NCBI RefSeq assembly: GCF_000167355.1
Contig: NZ_AAEW02000018.1
Coordinates: 17,911 to 81,910 of the forward strand
Direction: 5' to 3'
From: Desulfuromonas acetoxidans DSM 684
Lineage (GTDB): Bacteria > Desulfobacterota > Desulfuromonadia > Desulfuromonadales > Desulfuromonadaceae
Length of the DNA: 64,000 nt
Position 1 is the stretch's first letter, and each line of letters opens with the position of its first letter. Position numbers and translations under genes: made by a program. The notes under the pieces were generated by a model, which worked only from the letters and a program-made list of their open reading frames with translations, was not told the DNA's origin and searched no databases. Below, one piece after another: positions 44,269-53,317 of the stretch.

Positions 44269-45660
44269 GTGAGCCAAACCGATTTTTCTACGCTGAAATT
44301 ACAGCCTGCACTGCTTAAAAACCTCCAGTCCATCGGCTACGCGCACATGACGCCGATCCAGGCACAGAGCCTGCCACATATTCTGGCCGGGCGTGATGTC
44401 ATCGGTCAGGGTAAAACCGGCTCGGGGAAAACCGCCGCCTTCGGACTGGGCCTGCTGCAAAAACTCAACGTCAAACGCTTTCACGTGCAAGCGCTGGTAT
44501 TGTGTCCAACGCGTGAATTGGCCGATCAAGTGGCTAAAGAGATTCGCAAGCTGGCGCGCACCATCCACAACATCAAAGTCCTCACGCTGTGCGGCGGCAT
44601 GCCGTTTGGCCCGCAACTCGGCTCTTTGGAGCACGGCGCTCACATCATCGTCGGCACACCGGGACGCATTGAGGAGCACGTGCGCAAAGGTGCGCTGAAG
44701 CTGGACAACCTCACCCTGCTGGTATTGGATGAAGCGGACCGCATGTTAGAAATGGGCTTCCAGGAAGCGCTGGATGCCATCATCGACCAGACCCCGCAAA
44801 CGCGTCAGACCCTGCTGTTCAGCGCAACGTTTCCGCGCCAGATTGAATCCATTGCAGGGCGGGTGATGAAGACACCGGTGATGGTGCAGGTGGAAGCCAC
44901 CCACGACAGCGCGGTGATCACACAACATTTCTACGAAGTTGCCGATGACACGGCTGATCGCCAACAGGCCCTGCGTCGCCTGCTGCGTTATTACCAACCA
45001 ACATCTGCCGTGGTGTTTTGCAATACCAAGCAGGACACCCGCGATGTTGCTGACGACCTGCGCGAACACGGCTTCAGCGCCCTGGCACTGCATGGCGATC
45101 TGGAGCAACGCGAGCGGGATCAATCGCTGGTGCGATTCAGCAACGGCAGTGCCTCGATTCTCGTTGCCACGGATGTTGCTGCGCGCGGCCTCGATATAGA
45201 GGCGTTGGATGCCGTGTTCAACTATCACATTGCCCGCGATACCGAGGTGCATGTCCACCGGATTGGCCGCACGGGTCGGGCAGGAAGTCACGGCATGGCC
45301 TGTTCGCTGTACAGTGCCAAAGAGCATTTCAAAGTGGAACGGCTGGCAAAGTTTCTCGATCAATCATTGACCGGTGAACCGCTGCCCGAGCCCTCTGATG
45401 AGACACAACCTGTCATGCAACCAGCCATGGCCACCTTGCAGATCGACAGTGGCAAGCGGCAGAAAATCAGGCCGGGCGATATCCTTGGCGCGCTGACCGG
45501 AGGCGATGGAATTCGCGGAGACGACGTCGGCAAAATCACTGTTTTCCCCAACTGGGCCTATGTTGCGGTCAAACGCGAGGCAGCAGCGGCCGCGTTAAAA
45601 AAACTCTGTAACGGCAAGTTGAAAGGACGCACCATCCGCGCACGACGCATTCGCGGTTAA
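44269..45660 (+). CDS. dbpA: DbpA, DEAD-box RNA helicase for 23S rRNA
   Basis: 463-residue ATP-dependent RNA helicase acting in 50S subunit assembly. Q motif MTPIQAQSLPHIL, motif I GKTGSGKTAAF, Ia PTRELADQV, DEAD box in LVLDEADRMLEMGF, SAT motif LLFSATFP, and motif VI HRIGRTGRAG. The C-terminal 80 residues (DILGALTGGDGIRGDDVGKI ... KLKGRTIRARRIRG) are the RNA-recognition domain specific to DbpA, which binds 23S hairpin 92. The start is GTG at 44269 with ACAGGA upstream. A strong terminator follows at 45824. Confidence 0.95.
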   Translation: MSQTDFSTLKLQPALLKNLQSIGYAHMTPIQAQSLPHILAGRDVIGQGKTGSGKTAAFGLGLLQKLNVKRFHVQALVLCPTRELADQVAKEIRKLARTIHNIKVLTLCGGMPFGPQLGSLEHGAHIIVGTPGRIEEHVRKGALKLDNLTLLVLDEADRMLEMGFQEALDAIIDQTPQTRQTLLFSATFPRQIESIAGRVMKTPVMVQVEATHDSAVITQHFYEVADDTADRQQALRRLLRYYQPTSAVVFCNTKQDTRDVADDLREHGFSALALHGDLEQRERDQSLVRFSNGSASILVATDVAARGLDIEALDAVFNYHIARDTEVHVHRIGRTGRAGSHGMACSLYSAKEHFKVERLAKFLDQSLTGEPLPEPSDETQPVMQPAMATLQIDSGKRQKIRPGDILGALTGGDGIRGDDVGKITVFPNWAYVAVKREAAAAALKKLCNGKLKGRTIRARRIRG

Positions 45661-45823
45661 ATGACGCTGTGCATCTACACAGGTTACGCGCGTGGATTGT
45701 CATGCGAACTTTTACGCGTCTGGCGGTGTTTTCTGCGGCACAACCTTGGTAGAGTTACAACCATCAAGGCTTGTTGTGGCAGGCAAGTTTTGGTTCTCCT
45801 TTCTTCCTAGTTGATACACACAT

Positions 45824-45867
45824 AAACAAAGCCGGTTCGGATGCCTCCCCGAACCGGCTTTGTTGCG
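45824..45867. terminator. Bidirectional terminator between dbpA and the PLD gene
   Basis: The stem AACAAAGCCGGTTCGG pairs perfectly with CCGAACCGGCTTTGTT around an 8-base loop. It lies between two converging genes. The arms end in TTTGTT on either strand. Only weak T runs lie beyond. Confidence 0.8.
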
Positions 45868-45929
45868 TTTGATGTTCACTGCACCAAACCACATCACGCT
45901 CTTAATCGCCCCTCACGGAGCATTGCTGA

Positions 45930-47396
45930 TCACAGAATATCTTCCATCGGCATCCACTTCCAGAACGTCATTTTCAGCCGTTTACCCCAGGGCGCGAAGC
46001 GGTCCGGGTTATCCTCGGCGCTGTTCCAGCTGTTGCCGGGGGCCATGTCACGCTCGATCTCCAGCTCCACCTGCTGAGCCAAATGCGGATTATCAATAAT
46101 CACGCCCACTTCGGTGTTGAGATTGGCGGAACGCGGATCGAGATTAAAGGTGCCGACAAACAACTGTTTGCCGTCGATCACCAGGGTTTTGGCGTGCAGG
46201 GCAAACACCGGCGACTTCTCTTTTAGCTTCGGATAGCGCTCCATCAACTGCTGTTGAATGCGTGGATAGGGCTGAAACTCAAACACCTCAATACCCGCAT
46301 CAAGAAGATCTTCACGTTGATTGCTGTAACCGCTGAACGCCTGCAGGTTATCCGTGGACAACAGCGAATTGGTACTGATGCGCACCTTGACCCCTTTTTT
46401 GATCAGCCCGGCAAACAATTCCAGACCGCCGTCCGGCATCACCAGATAGGGCGACTGGATAGTCACGCTTTTCTGTGCCCGCGCCAGAGCTGCGGCCAGC
46501 TGACTGGTGGTACGGCCACCACCGCCCAGCCCGTTGTCTCCGGGATTTTTGCCCGGTTCATCACTGACAAAGCACACCGGGCCCCACGCCAGATTATCCA
46601 TCAACCCGCGAAACTTGAGTGGCAGATCGTCCAACGCCTGTTTCACTTCCGGGGCAAAATTTTCCGGGTTTTGCGCGTAAGCATGCAGATCGGCATAGAT
46701 GGCTTCTCGCCGTTGTGCATCCGGGGCAAGCTTGGCATTAAGCAAGCTTTCAATCGGCTTGGCCAGATCACTGTTCCAGAACGCGTCAAAACTGCCGGTC
46801 ATGGTCTGTGCCACCGGGCCAAGCAGCAGAATGTCGCGATCACGAAAATTGTAGCTCTGGTCAAAATCATAATATTCATCAGCCATGTTGCGCCCGCCGG
46901 TGATGGCTACCTGCTGATCGACAATAAATGTCTTATCATGCATGCGCTGATTGGCCGCACGGAAATTGCTGAAAATATTCCACAGCCGCTGCTGAGTGGA
47001 AACGCCGGTTTTGTGCTGCGGATTATACACCCGGATGGAAATATTGGGATGCGCGGCCAGCGCCAGCAGAAAATCCTCTGGGGCTTGGATCAAAAGATCA
47101 TCAACAATCACCCGCACCTTCACACCACGCTGCGCCGCACGCAACAGGCTCTCGGTGGCCAGGGTGCCGATATTGTCATCGCTCCAGATGAAATACTGCA
47201 CGTCGATGGTTTCCGCCGCATGATCCACCAGCCAGGCGCGCGCCAGCAGGGACTCTTCCCCTTTGTCGAGGACATAAGCACCGCTCTGGTTGGGATGGGC
47301 GGACAGTAATGGTGGCAGCAGGTCTTGAAGGTCATTGGCGGATACAGTGGAAGCAGCAACAAAAAGGAAAAAAAGAAAAAAAAGAAATCTCTGCAT
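45930..47396 (-). CDS. Phospholipase D / cardiolipin synthase-like protein
   Basis: 488 residues with a signal or anchor segment (RFLFFLFFLFVAASTVSA). Two HKD active-site motifs: HDKTFIVDQQVAITGGRN near 160 and HAKTLVIDGKQLFVGTFN near 420. Between them are the expected conserved strands (YFIWSDDNIG, QSPYLVMPDGG). The exported form and length resemble YmdC/ClsC-type phosphatidyltransferases of the envelope. The reaction may be cardiolipin synthesis or phospholipid turnover. ATG 47396 gives the clean signal peptide. It stands alone. Confidence 0.88.
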   Translation of the reverse strand: MQRFLFFLFFLFVAASTVSANDLQDLLPPLLSAHPNQSGAYVLDKGEESLLARAWLVDHAAETIDVQYFIWSDDNIGTLATESLLRAAQRGVKVRVIVDDLLIQAPEDFLLALAAHPNISIRVYNPQHKTGVSTQQRLWNIFSNFRAANQRMHDKTFIVDQQVAITGGRNMADEYYDFDQSYNFRDRDILLLGPVAQTMTGSFDAFWNSDLAKPIESLLNAKLAPDAQRREAIYADLHAYAQNPENFAPEVKQALDDLPLKFRGLMDNLAWGPVCFVSDEPGKNPGDNGLGGGGRTTSQLAAALARAQKSVTIQSPYLVMPDGGLELFAGLIKKGVKVRISTNSLLSTDNLQAFSGYSNQREDLLDAGIEVFEFQPYPRIQQQLMERYPKLKEKSPVFALHAKTLVIDGKQLFVGTFNLDPRSANLNTEVGVIIDNPHLAQQVELEIERDMAPGNSWNSAEDNPDRFAPWGKRLKMTFWKWMPMEDIL

Positions 47397-47454
47397 AGCG
47401 GTACGTTTCCAACGGATAAGAAGCAATAAGGTTAAATCTAACAGGATGCTAAAA

Positions 47455-47582
47455 AAGTCAAATACTGAGGTTTTTCAACGACGCAAGCCGAAAATGCAAT
47501 TTTCGGCTTACCTCACAAAATCAAGCACTTAAGGGTTCTGGCCCGTTCAAGGGCTCCACAGGCTGATTTTCAACAGACAGCC
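47455..47582 (+). repeat. Repeat B, copy 2
   Basis: Contains CAACGACGCAAGCCGAAAAT, then CACAAAATCAAGCACTTAAG and CTCCACAGGCTGATTTTCAA, in the same order as copy 3. The GCCGAAAATGCAATTTTCGGC part forms a hairpin. No coding capacity. Confidence 0.75.
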
Positions 47583-47643
47583 AAGGGACGTTCTTAAAAC
47601 GGATTCTGTATTTCTATCACAAAAAAAGTCATAAATCGGGAGT

Positions 47644-47677
47644 AAATGAGATCTCCATTTCAACTTTCATCTCATTT
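47644..47677. other. Small inverted repeat in the gap upstream of the ybjQ operon
   Basis: AAATGAGAT (47644-47652) and ATCTCATTT (47669-47677) are perfect inverse copies 16 bases apart. Could be a regulator site or leader hairpin. Between 47583 and 47860 nothing else is recognised. Confidence 0.35.
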
Positions 47678-47860
47678 AATAGGCATATCTCACCTTTCCG
47701 CCATCAAAAACAACAGATAAAAAGATATCTATCCTCTGAGAAAACAACTCTCTATCGCTATTTTTTTAGCCGTTATTCGCATTCTCCGAACCATGCCGGA
47801 CAGATTGCTCTCAGAAACCAATTAATCTTACTTTAATCCATGAGAAATAGACATTACTTA

Positions 47861-47890
47861 TTGACATTATTTAACAAAATTAAGTAATCT
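47861..47890 (+). promoter_or_regulatory. Sigma-70 type promoter for the ybjQ-ybjQ-M48 operon
   Basis: TTGACA (47861-47866), 18 bases, TAATCT (47885-47890), about 50 bases before the first start codon. The -35 is a full match; the -10 is fair. Confidence 0.5.
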
Positions 47891-47940
47891 CCGTGACGGA
47901 ATTCTATCATCACTACCATTTATCAAAGGAGAAACAGACC

Positions 47941-48255
47941 ATGATCTTAACTAACGTCGATACGGTGCCGGGAAAAACCATTGTCGAACATTTCGGCATC
48001 GTGCAAGGCAGTACGGTCCGCGCCAAGCATGTCGGCCGCGACCTGATGGCCGGATTGAAAAATCTGGTCGGCGGCGAGCTGAAAGGCTATACGGAGCTGC
48101 TGCAGGATGCGCGCGAAGAAGCCACGCAACGGATGGCGGAACAGGCGCAGCAAATGGGCGGCAACGCAGTGGTCAACATTCGCTTTGCCACTTCGTCGGT
48201 CGCTCAAGGGGCGGCGGAGCTGTTTGCTTACGGAACGGCCGTGCGCGTCGAATAG
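47941..48255 (+). CDS. YbjQ-family (heavy-metal-binding domain) protein
   Basis: 104 residues of the UPF0145/YbjQ family, which form small pentameric rings. Conserved stretch STVRAKHVGRDLMAGLKNLVGGELKGYTELL near 25-55 and RMAEQAQQMGGNAVVNIRFATS near 70-90. ATG 47941 follows AAAGGAG. The biochemical role of this family is not settled. It opens a three-gene operon with a second, membrane-attached YbjQ-like protein and an M48 protease. Confidence 0.9.
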   Translation: MILTNVDTVPGKTIVEHFGIVQGSTVRAKHVGRDLMAGLKNLVGGELKGYTELLQDAREEATQRMAEQAQQMGGNAVVNIRFATSSVAQGAAELFAYGTAVRVE

Positions 48256-48266
48256 GAGGAACACCC

Positions 48267-48743
48267 ATGGACCTTCTTCTCGAAAATCTCGATCTGGTGA
48301 TTTTTGTCGTTCTACTCTGCCTGGGCTACTCCGCCGGCAGTTGGGCCGAGAGAAATCACTACAAAGCCATTGAAGCGCGGGAGCAGGAACTGCTCGACAT
48401 GGCCGTTGTTACGGCAGAAGGGAGCTTTCCAAAAAACAATGTTACCCAGGCTGTTCTCGTCACCGGAAATGCCGTTGTATCGATCGACTATTTCAAGCGC
48501 CTGTTGGCCATTTTGCGCAACATCTTCGGCGGTCGGGTCAAATCCTACGAATCGCTGGTGGATCGTGCCCGGCGTGAAGCGATCTTACGCATGAAAACCG
48601 CCGCCAAGGAACAGGGCGCGAACATGATTGTCAATCTGCGCCTGGAAACCGCAGCCATTGGTCGCAATGCCAATCAGAAAAAACAGATCGGCAGCGTCGA
48701 AGCCATTGCCTACGGCACGGCGGTACGTCTTAACCGACCATGA
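48267..48743 (+). CDS. Membrane-anchored YbjQ-like protein
   Basis: 158 residues. An N-terminal membrane helix (LVIFVVLLCLGYSAGSW) is followed by a diverged YbjQ domain with YFKRLLAILRNIFGGRVKSYES near 80-100 and REAILRMKTAAKEQGANMIVNLRLET. The pattern GGxxxxYxxLxxxARxxAxxRM is shared with the gene before it. ATG 48267 follows AGGAGG. Its end overlaps the start of the M48 gene by 4 bases. It may place the ring next to the protease in the membrane. Confidence 0.85.
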   Translation: MDLLLENLDLVIFVVLLCLGYSAGSWAERNHYKAIEAREQELLDMAVVTAEGSFPKNNVTQAVLVTGNAVVSIDYFKRLLAILRNIFGGRVKSYESLVDRARREAILRMKTAAKEQGANMIVNLRLETAAIGRNANQKKQIGSVEAIAYGTAVRLNRP

Positions 48744-49579
48744 AATTCACGCCAAAACAGCTGCCGGGAAACGTCAATGTTTCCCGGACGCATCCTCTCA
48801 TTGAATTTTTATGGCTGGTCTCCGGAATTGTGGTCCTGGGCGCGGTGTTTATCTTCGCTCTCGGCTTTACCACGGACTGGGTGGCGGAAAAAGCCCCACT
48901 CGCTCTTGAAAACTGGATTGGGCGCCAGACGCTGAAACATTTCCCCGGAGAGGGAAACCCGGCTCTGAGCCAACGGCTGGACACCCTTTTGGCGTCGGCG
49001 GATTCAGAGCCGAATCTGAAACGTTATTCCTTTCGCATCTTATTGCTTGAAAGCGATGAGGTAAATGCCGTTGCCCTGCCCGGCGGCACGATTGTGATTT
49101 TTTCCGCGCTGCTGAAGGAGATTGCTTCGGAAAACGAGCTGATGATGGTGATTGGCCACGAACTGGGCCACTTTGCCCACCGCGACCACCTGCGCGGACT
49201 TGGCCGCGGTCTCGGCATTGCCATGGCCACGGCGATGATTTTTGGACAAGACAGTGGGTTCAGTGATCTGGTCGCCAAAGCGGTTCTGCCGATCCAGGCT
49301 GGTTATTCCCAAGGGCAGGAGCGCGCTGCAGATCTGTTTGCACTGGATCTGTTAGCACGCCATTATGGGCACTGCGGCGGGGCCGGCGATTTTTTTGTCC
49401 GACATGCCGCCGAAAGCGGCCCTAAACTGGCCTATTTCCTCGCCTCGCACCCCCATCCCCAGGCACGTATTAATGCCTTGAACCAGAGGATCAAGCAAAA
49501 GCACTACGCTCTTAAGGCCCCCGAACCGTTGGGTCACGACCTACGCGAGATCATGGAGTTTGATCAAGCGAAGGAATAG
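48740..49579 (+). CDS. M48-family membrane metalloprotease
   Basis: 279 residues. One N-terminal membrane helix (EFLWLVSGIVVLGAVFIFALGF). The zinc site HELGHFAHRDH is near 138-148, and the third-ligand region QERAADLFALDLL lies near 195. The HPHPQARINAL ending is usual for BepA/LoiP/HtpX-like proteases. These act in envelope quality control. The start overlaps the upstream YbjQ-like gene. Co-occurrence with two YbjQ proteins suggests a shared membrane complex (inference). Confidence 0.9.
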   Translation: MKFTPKQLPGNVNVSRTHPLIEFLWLVSGIVVLGAVFIFALGFTTDWVAEKAPLALENWIGRQTLKHFPGEGNPALSQRLDTLLASADSEPNLKRYSFRILLLESDEVNAVALPGGTIVIFSALLKEIASENELMMVIGHELGHFAHRDHLRGLGRGLGIAMATAMIFGQDSGFSDLVAKAVLPIQAGYSQGQERAADLFALDLLARHYGHCGGAGDFFVRHAAESGPKLAYFLASHPHPQARINALNQRIKQKHYALKAPEPLGHDLREIMEFDQAKE

Positions 49580-49755
49580 ACATAAAGAAAGTTATCCTTG
49601 CTTAAGCCGCTATCATGCAGATCAGAAAACATCATCAATCCAAAGACACCAACGTCCGTAAGTATCTGGGACAGCCTCCCAAACGATTGAATCAGCGGAA
49701 AAACATCGTGCCATAGAAAAAACGCATTCTCCGTTACTGTTTGCTTTGCAGAAGA

Positions 49756-52017
49756 TCATTCCTCCCAACCAATTCCCAGGAGCGGTTCTGCCGAGGAAGT
49801 CCGGGTAAATGTCGCTGGAGAGGACTCCAGAGTAAACCGGCTCAACATGGTGCGCAGTTGTTCGGCCTGACTGCTGAGCTGTTCGGCCGCGGCAGCGCTT
49901 TCCTCGGCGCTGGCGGTATTCTGCTGAGTGACGGTGTCGATCTGGCCGACGCCGATGTTGATTTGGGAGATTCCCTGCGCTTGTTCCTGGCTGGCGGTGG
50001 CGATTTCACCGACAAGGTCGGACACTTTGGTGATCTCTTCAACCATCTCCTGCAACGCTTCGGCGGTCTGGGACGCGATCTGGGTGCCGTTCACGGTTTT
50101 CTCAACGGTGCCTTCGATCAGCTCTGCCGTTTCGTGCGCAGCCTTGGCGCTGCGGGCCGCGAGGTTTCGCACCTCTTCGGCGACAACGGCAAAACCTTTG
50201 CCATGTTGCCCGGCGCGGGCTGCTTCTACGGCAGCATTGAGCGCCAGCAGGTTGGTCTGAAAAGCGATCTCATCGATGGTTTTAATGATTTTACCAATCT
50301 GCTCGCCGGAGGCGTTAATGTCATTCATGGCCTCGACCATCTGTTCCATATGTTGGCTACCGGTTTCACCGGCTTTTTTAGCCAAGGTGGTCAATTGGTT
50401 GGCGACAGAGGCATTCTCAGCATTGGCAGAGGTCTGCGCCGAGCTTTCGTTCAGTGAGGCGGCGATCTCTTCGAGACTGCTGGCTTGTTCAGTGGCCCCC
50501 TGAGACAAGGCCTGGCTGGTGTCAGAAATCTGGTTACTGCCGGAGGCGATCTGCTCACCAAAAGCACGGATCTGCGCCATGGTTTCATTCATGGCGGCAT
50601 TGGCTTGGGCAAGGGGCACGGCAATCACCCCATTGGCTCTGAAGGTAAAATCGCCACTGGCCAGCTTTTCAAAGGCGGTGACCACTTCCTGCTGCAGGTT
50701 ATCGGCAAATTGGTCGACCACTTGCGCCATGTCGCCAATCTCATCGTTGCGGTTGAGACTGAGGCGCTTACCCAGTTGGCCATTTTGCAGATCCGTCATC
50801 ATATTTGACGTCAGAACCAGCGGCCGACTGACACTGCTTGCCAAAAGATAACTGCCGACAATCGACACAACAATCATCAATGCCGCAATGGACACGATCC
50901 ACATCAGTTGTGTTGCCACAGCATCGTTGACCAGATTATGAGAAGCAGCGAAATCATCGGTGTAATATCCGGCGACAATCACCCAATCCCACGGAGCAAA
51001 ATAGGTAATTGCGGCAACTTTGCTTCGTGCCTCATCGTTCCCGGTGTTTTTCCAGTTATAGTGTTCAAAGGCAATAGGGATCTCTCCCCGGCTATGGGGA
51101 GGTAACGACAGGGCCTTGTCGACAATGTTACGAATAATGGATACGCCGTCGGCATCTTTCACGTTGAGAATGTTCTCTTTATCACGCTTGCCGCCTTGCG
51201 AGATAATATAACTGCCCTTTAAGTCCCCTTTGCCGCCGAGAACAGAGACATAGCCACTTTTGCCAACGTTGATATCAAGAATGCCATGGCGCAAACTTTC
51301 GATATTCTCCTGCTCCACACCAACGTAGAGGATACCGACAACGGAGCTGTGCTGTTTGTTCCAAATCGGCTCATAGGCGGTGATATACCAGTCATTTACC
51401 ACAAAAGCCCGACCATGATAGGTCTCTCCAGACAAAACCTTGGCAATAACCGGGTTGGTTGTGCCGTCCGGGTTGGTATGGGGGATATAAGTTCCAACCG
51501 CCCGCTGGCCATTTTTTTTCACCACATTGGTGGCCACGCGCAACATATCGCCCTGTTCGTTCATCCGTTGAAAGATGGTCGCGGTACCACCGACCAACCT
51601 GTGCACTTTGTCGACAACGGGAGTCGTCACATCGACCCTGGTGTTTTGTCCCAGCCAGGTCTCACCCACCATCAGGCGGGGAAGCGAGATCTCTTGCGCC
51701 TGTTGAGTGAACTGATTAACCACCTGCCACTGGACACTATCCGCATCAATAGCGATGCCACCCTGTGTCGTCAGTGTATCGCGGGCAACATTGAGGCTGG
51801 CATCCACCATGAGCTGGACAGATTCCTGCGCCGAGCGACACATGAGGTAAACATCCTTAGAAATACATGCTGCTTCTCCACGCGCCAGACTATCAATTTC
51901 ACCACTGACACGCTGACTGAGGATAGAGTTCTGATAGATGGCAACGCCCAACACGGAAACAACGGTGATCAGCACCAGAGACAATGACGTTAAAATGATT
52001 TTTGTTCTGATTTTCAT
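49756..52017 (-). CDS. Methyl-accepting chemotaxis protein with Cache sensor
   Basis: 753 residues. Membrane helix 1 ([22 protein letters not shown]), a large periplasmic Cache-type domain to about residue 330 ([17 protein letters not shown] and [16 protein letters not shown] segments), membrane helix 2 ([22 protein letters not shown]), HAMP, then a long cytoplasmic coiled coil. The signalling tip is [22 protein letters not shown]. The C-terminus reads GIGWEE and stops, one residue short of the xWExF CheR/CheB tether. I use ATG 52017, since the upstream TTG would remove the ribosome site. No che genes are adjacent. Confidence 0.93.
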   Translation of the reverse strand: MKIRTKIILTSLSLVLITVVSVLGVAIYQNSILSQRVSGEIDSLARGEAACISKDVYLMCRSAQESVQLMVDASLNVARDTLTTQGGIAIDADSVQWQVVNQFTQQAQEISLPRLMVGETWLGQNTRVDVTTPVVDKVHRLVGGTATIFQRMNEQGDMLRVATNVVKKNGQRAVGTYIPHTNPDGTTNPVIAKVLSGETYHGRAFVVNDWYITAYEPIWNKQHSSVVGILYVGVEQENIESLRHGILDINVGKSGYVSVLGGKGDLKGSYIISQGGKRDKENILNVKDADGVSIIRNIVDKALSLPPHSRGEIPIAFEHYNWKNTGNDEARSKVAAITYFAPWDWVIVAGYYTDDFAASHNLVNDAVATQLMWIVSIAALMIVVSIVGSYLLASSVSRPLVLTSNMMTDLQNGQLGKRLSLNRNDEIGDMAQVVDQFADNLQQEVVTAFEKLASGDFTFRANGVIAVPLAQANAAMNETMAQIRAFGEQIASGSNQISDTSQALSQGATEQASSLEEIAASLNESSAQTSANAENASVANQLTTLAKKAGETGSQHMEQMVEAMNDINASGEQIGKIIKTIDEIAFQTNLLALNAAVEAARAGQHGKGFAVVAEEVRNLAARSAKAAHETAELIEGTVEKTVNGTQIASQTAEALQEMVEEITKVSDLVGEIATASQEQAQGISQINIGVGQIDTVTQQNTASAEESAAAAEQLSSQAEQLRTMLSRFTLESSPATFTRTSSAEPLLGIGWEE

Positions 52018-52317
52018 GCGGAAATTCCTAACCCCCAAAAAGCAAAAGCACCAGATTCATTAACAAACAAAGAATAAATCTCAAAATTTAATCTATATCT
52101 AACGCCATTCATGAAACAAGCATTTTTGAGTTAAATTAATGCCATTTTTTGCCACAAAATTGCAGCCCGATTCGTCAACGGAAAAGTCATCGACAGTCGG
52201 TTAACACATCTCGCACTGGCGGGACAAAGAGCTCTTTTTGTAAAAAAATTTGCCTGCGACGGCTAATTGCCTATTATTGACGGAGTGCGGCAGTTTAAAT
52301 TTGTCGCAAAGCGCTTA

Positions 52318-52335
52318 CCTGATAAAAATATCAGG
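52318..52335 (+). other. Hairpin in the rubrerythrin leader
   Basis: CCTGATA/TATCAGG with an AAAA loop, about 50 bases upstream of the rubrerythrin start. It could be a leader hairpin or a regulator dyad. The rest of the 370-base divergent gap 52018-52386 shows AT-rich promoter-like sequence but nothing I can define. Confidence 0.35.
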
Positions 52336-52386
52336 CTGAATACTCGATCATCGAAGGCTTACCAGCCACCATTCAAGGAGGGAACC

Positions 52387-52887
52387 ATGCCAACGACCAA
52401 CGAACATCTCAAAGAAGCATTTTCAGGAGAAAGCCAAGCCAACCAGAAGTATCGTGCATTTGCCAAACAGGCCGAAAAGGAGGGCTTCACCAACATTGCT
52501 AAACTGTTTCGCACCACAGCGGAAGCAGAGCGCATTCACGCGGAAGGACACCTGAAGGCATTGGATATGATCGCCAACACTGCGGACAACCTTCAGGCAG
52601 CGATTGATGGTGAGACGTATGAGTTCACGGAAATGTATCCGCCGATGCTGGAGCAAGCTCTGTCTGATGATCACAAAGCGAAAAGGATGTTCAAGTTTGC
52701 CGTGGACGCCGAAGAGGTGCATGCCCAGATTTACTCTAAGGCTCTTGAAGCGGTTAAGGCGGGCAAAGATATGGACGTCAGTGACTTCTACCTCTGCCCG
52801 ATCTGTGGCTATATCGAGCTGGGGTCAGCGCCCGACGAATGTCCGGTTTGCGGTGCCAAAAGCAAGGTGTTCTGCCAGATTGGCTAG
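52387..52887 (+). CDS. Rubrerythrin
   Basis: 166-residue non-haem iron peroxidase of anaerobes. The di-iron four-helix domain has EAFSGESQANQKY (1st Glu), EAERIHAEGH and the later AEEVHAQIYSKAL ExxH ligands. The C-terminal rubredoxin-like domain has CPICGY and CPVCGA, binding one iron. ATG 52387 follows AAGGAGG. It reduces hydrogen peroxide using electrons from rubredoxin; a free rubredoxin is encoded at 54766. Confidence 0.96.
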   Translation: MPTTNEHLKEAFSGESQANQKYRAFAKQAEKEGFTNIAKLFRTTAEAERIHAEGHLKALDMIANTADNLQAAIDGETYEFTEMYPPMLEQALSDDHKAKRMFKFAVDAEEVHAQIYSKALEAVKAGKDMDVSDFYLCPICGYIELGSAPDECPVCGAKSKVFCQIG

Positions 52888-52889
52888 CT

Positions 52890-53055
52890 CCTAACAGGCT
52901 GATGAAAAACAGCCTGTGAAGCCCATGGACGGGCGACCAAAATCAAGGCCATGTTTTCAAGTGCTTGATTTTGTAAGCAAGACGGAAATCGCACTTTCGG
53001 CTTGCGTCGTTGAAACGTTCCCGGATGGGCCTTTTTCGCCCCTGCTAAAAGCTTG
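52890..53055 (-). repeat. Repeat B, copy 3 (inverted)
   Basis: Reverse copy containing GCTTGATTTTGTAAGCAAGA, GCACTTTCGGCTTGCGTCGT and the hairpin ACAGGCTG/CAGCCTGT (52896-52917). The hairpin sits right after the rubrerythrin stop and may work as its terminator. Confidence 0.75.
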
Positions 53056-53109
53056 ATAGTTATTGCCAGTGAGAGAACCACAAAAAGGTCTCTTGCGGAT
53101 GACAAACAA

Positions 53110-53163
53110 CCTTAAACAACAAAGGACTTGCCGCTTAGCGTCTAAGTCCTTTGTTGTTTAAGG
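53110..53163. repeat. Perfect 20-bp inverted repeat upstream of DAHP synthase
   Basis: The arm CCTTAAACAACAAAGGACTT (53110-53129) is the exact inverse of 53144-53163, with a 14-base loop. No T run follows on either strand. It lies 155 bases before the DAHP synthase start. It could be a strong RNA hairpin or the relic of a mobile element. Confidence 0.75.
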
Positions 53164-53317
53164 CGAGAGTGTCGTCAACAAATCGGACTCTCTGCAATGA
53201 CATCTTAAAAAGATGACAATCAAATGCATAGATTCTTCAAATAGAATATAATACGTCCATCTTATGTAAGAGCTTCACAATTTAACGGAACAACATGTTC
53301 ACATAATAGGAGTTTCC

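Noticed and set aside
49613..49714. 33-codon frame between the M48 gene and the chemoreceptor
   Set aside because: No ribosome site and no supporting feature.
52018..52386. Cyclic-di-GMP riboswitch upstream of the chemoreceptor or rubrerythrin
   Set aside because: I looked for the conserved core and did not find it; only a small hairpin is present.
52884..53105. 73-codon frame with the QRRKPK peptide
   Set aside because: It follows repeat B and would be shared by any copy; no start signal.
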